A stretch of DNA of 5,460 nucleotides from the NCBI GenBank assembly GCA_963977795.1, contig CAXBRB010000188.1, positions 1 through 5,460 on the forward strand. The letters run 5' to 3'. The position numbers and the translations under genes were made by a program. Positions 5,288 through 5,460 of this stretch are shown here, one piece after another. The stretch is from Bog-756 sp963977795. GTDB lineage: Bacteria > Actinomycetota > Acidimicrobiia > Acidimicrobiales > RAAP-2. Each line of letters begins with the position of its first letter. Position 1 is the first letter of the stretch. The notes beneath the pieces are model-generated. The model was not told the DNA's origin. It worked only from the letters and a program-made list of their open reading frames with translations, and did not search any database.

Positions 5288-5294
5288 TATATAG
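5288..5294 (+). promoter_or_regulatory. TATA-like sequence TATATAG
   Basis: TATATAG lies in the low-GC tail in a purine-rich context. It is one of two TATA-like sequences there, with no assigned gene downstream. Alone it is weak evidence for a promoter. Confidence 0.15.
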
Positions 5295-5378
5295 AAACGA
5301 CCTGGGCAAAAATACCGGTCACGTTCCGAGGTCGTGAGCAAAGTAAAAAAGAGGATCGCCCGCGAGCCCATTTTTCGA

Positions 5379-5421
5379 TATATAACACCGCACCAACATG
5401 GACGTCGGGGCTCTGACGTCA
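5379..5421 (+). promoter_or_regulatory. TATA-like box with downstream TGACGTCA palindrome
   Basis: TATATAA (5379-5385) is followed by an ATG at 5398 that opens only a 13-codon frame. TGACGTCA (5414-5421), the sequence of a cAMP-response element, comes next. GACGTC occurs twice, at 5401 and 5415. The combination looks like a eukaryotic, viral or archaeal promoter rather than an actinobacterial one, but all of these are short motifs that can occur by chance. Confidence 0.2.
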
Positions 5422-5460
5422 GACGCGGCTGCCAAGTGAGCTGAACAACGCGCGCGAAAG

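Larger units (their letters stand above)
5127..5460. other. Foreign-composition tail, no gene recognised
   Basis: GC is about 51% by hand count, against roughly 75-80% just upstream, and homopolymer A and T runs appear for the first time in the window. No frame shows a recognisable domain. The longest open frame (minus strand, to 5371) is rich in R, F and S, crosses the junction and matches nothing I know. The stretch holds a terminator-like hairpin, two TATATA(A/G) sequences and a TGACGTCA palindrome. It may be a misassembled piece of another genome (perhaps eukaryotic, viral or archaeal), or an insertion seen only at one edge. The source cannot be named from the bases. Confidence 0.75.

Noticed and set aside
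5069..5371. A 100-codon minus-strand frame in the tail
   Set aside because: It crosses the composition junction into antisense ccmA, has no recognisable domain, and is short enough to be chance in this region.
5398..5439. A short gene starting at ATG 5398 behind TATATAA
   Set aside because: The frame closes after 13 codons with no ribosome binding site or similarity.

Overview
This window reads as actinobacterial DNA of very high GC from position 1 to about 5125. Codon third positions are almost all G or C. Several start codons lie 7 nt after a TANNNT -10 hexamer, the pattern of leaderless transcription common in Actinomycetota. The protein flavour would suit an uncultured acidimicrobiial-type actinobacterium, but that is inference. 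From about 5126 to 5460 the GC content falls to about 51% by hand count, and no recognisable bacterial coding sequence continues.

Layout. A minus-strand block holds a TetR/AcrR regulator (start at 609, 3' end off the left edge) and, upstream of it, a GT4-type glycosyltransferase (681 to about 1772). A compact divergent promoter region (about 1773-1809) separates the glycosyltransferase from a plus-strand crotonase-fold gene (1810-2697). After a 126-bp gap come gmd (GDP-mannose 4,6-dehydratase, 2824-3795), a CcdA-type thiol-disulfide membrane protein (3802-4707) and the start of a CcmA-like ABC ATPase (from 4788). The CcmA-like frame loses family similarity at about 5126, where the composition changes.

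How the genes fit together. Gmd and the glycosyltransferase point to nucleotide-sugar and glycan synthesis. CcdA and the CcmA-like ATPase point to cytochrome c maturation, with reductant transfer across the membrane and heme export. The crotonase-fold protein belongs to acyl-CoA metabolism, and the TetR protein may control itself or its neighbours.

I found no undescribed multi-gene system. Four things deserve a second look. The glycosyltransferase appears to start at a non-canonical ATC placed exactly at the predicted leaderless transcript start. A set of genes share leaderless-type promoters. There is an exact 77-bp, in-frame duplication at the extreme left end. An abrupt composition break truncates ccmA at the right end. 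The last two look more like assembly artefacts than biology, so the outer ~200 bases on the left and ~335 bases on the right should be used with caution.
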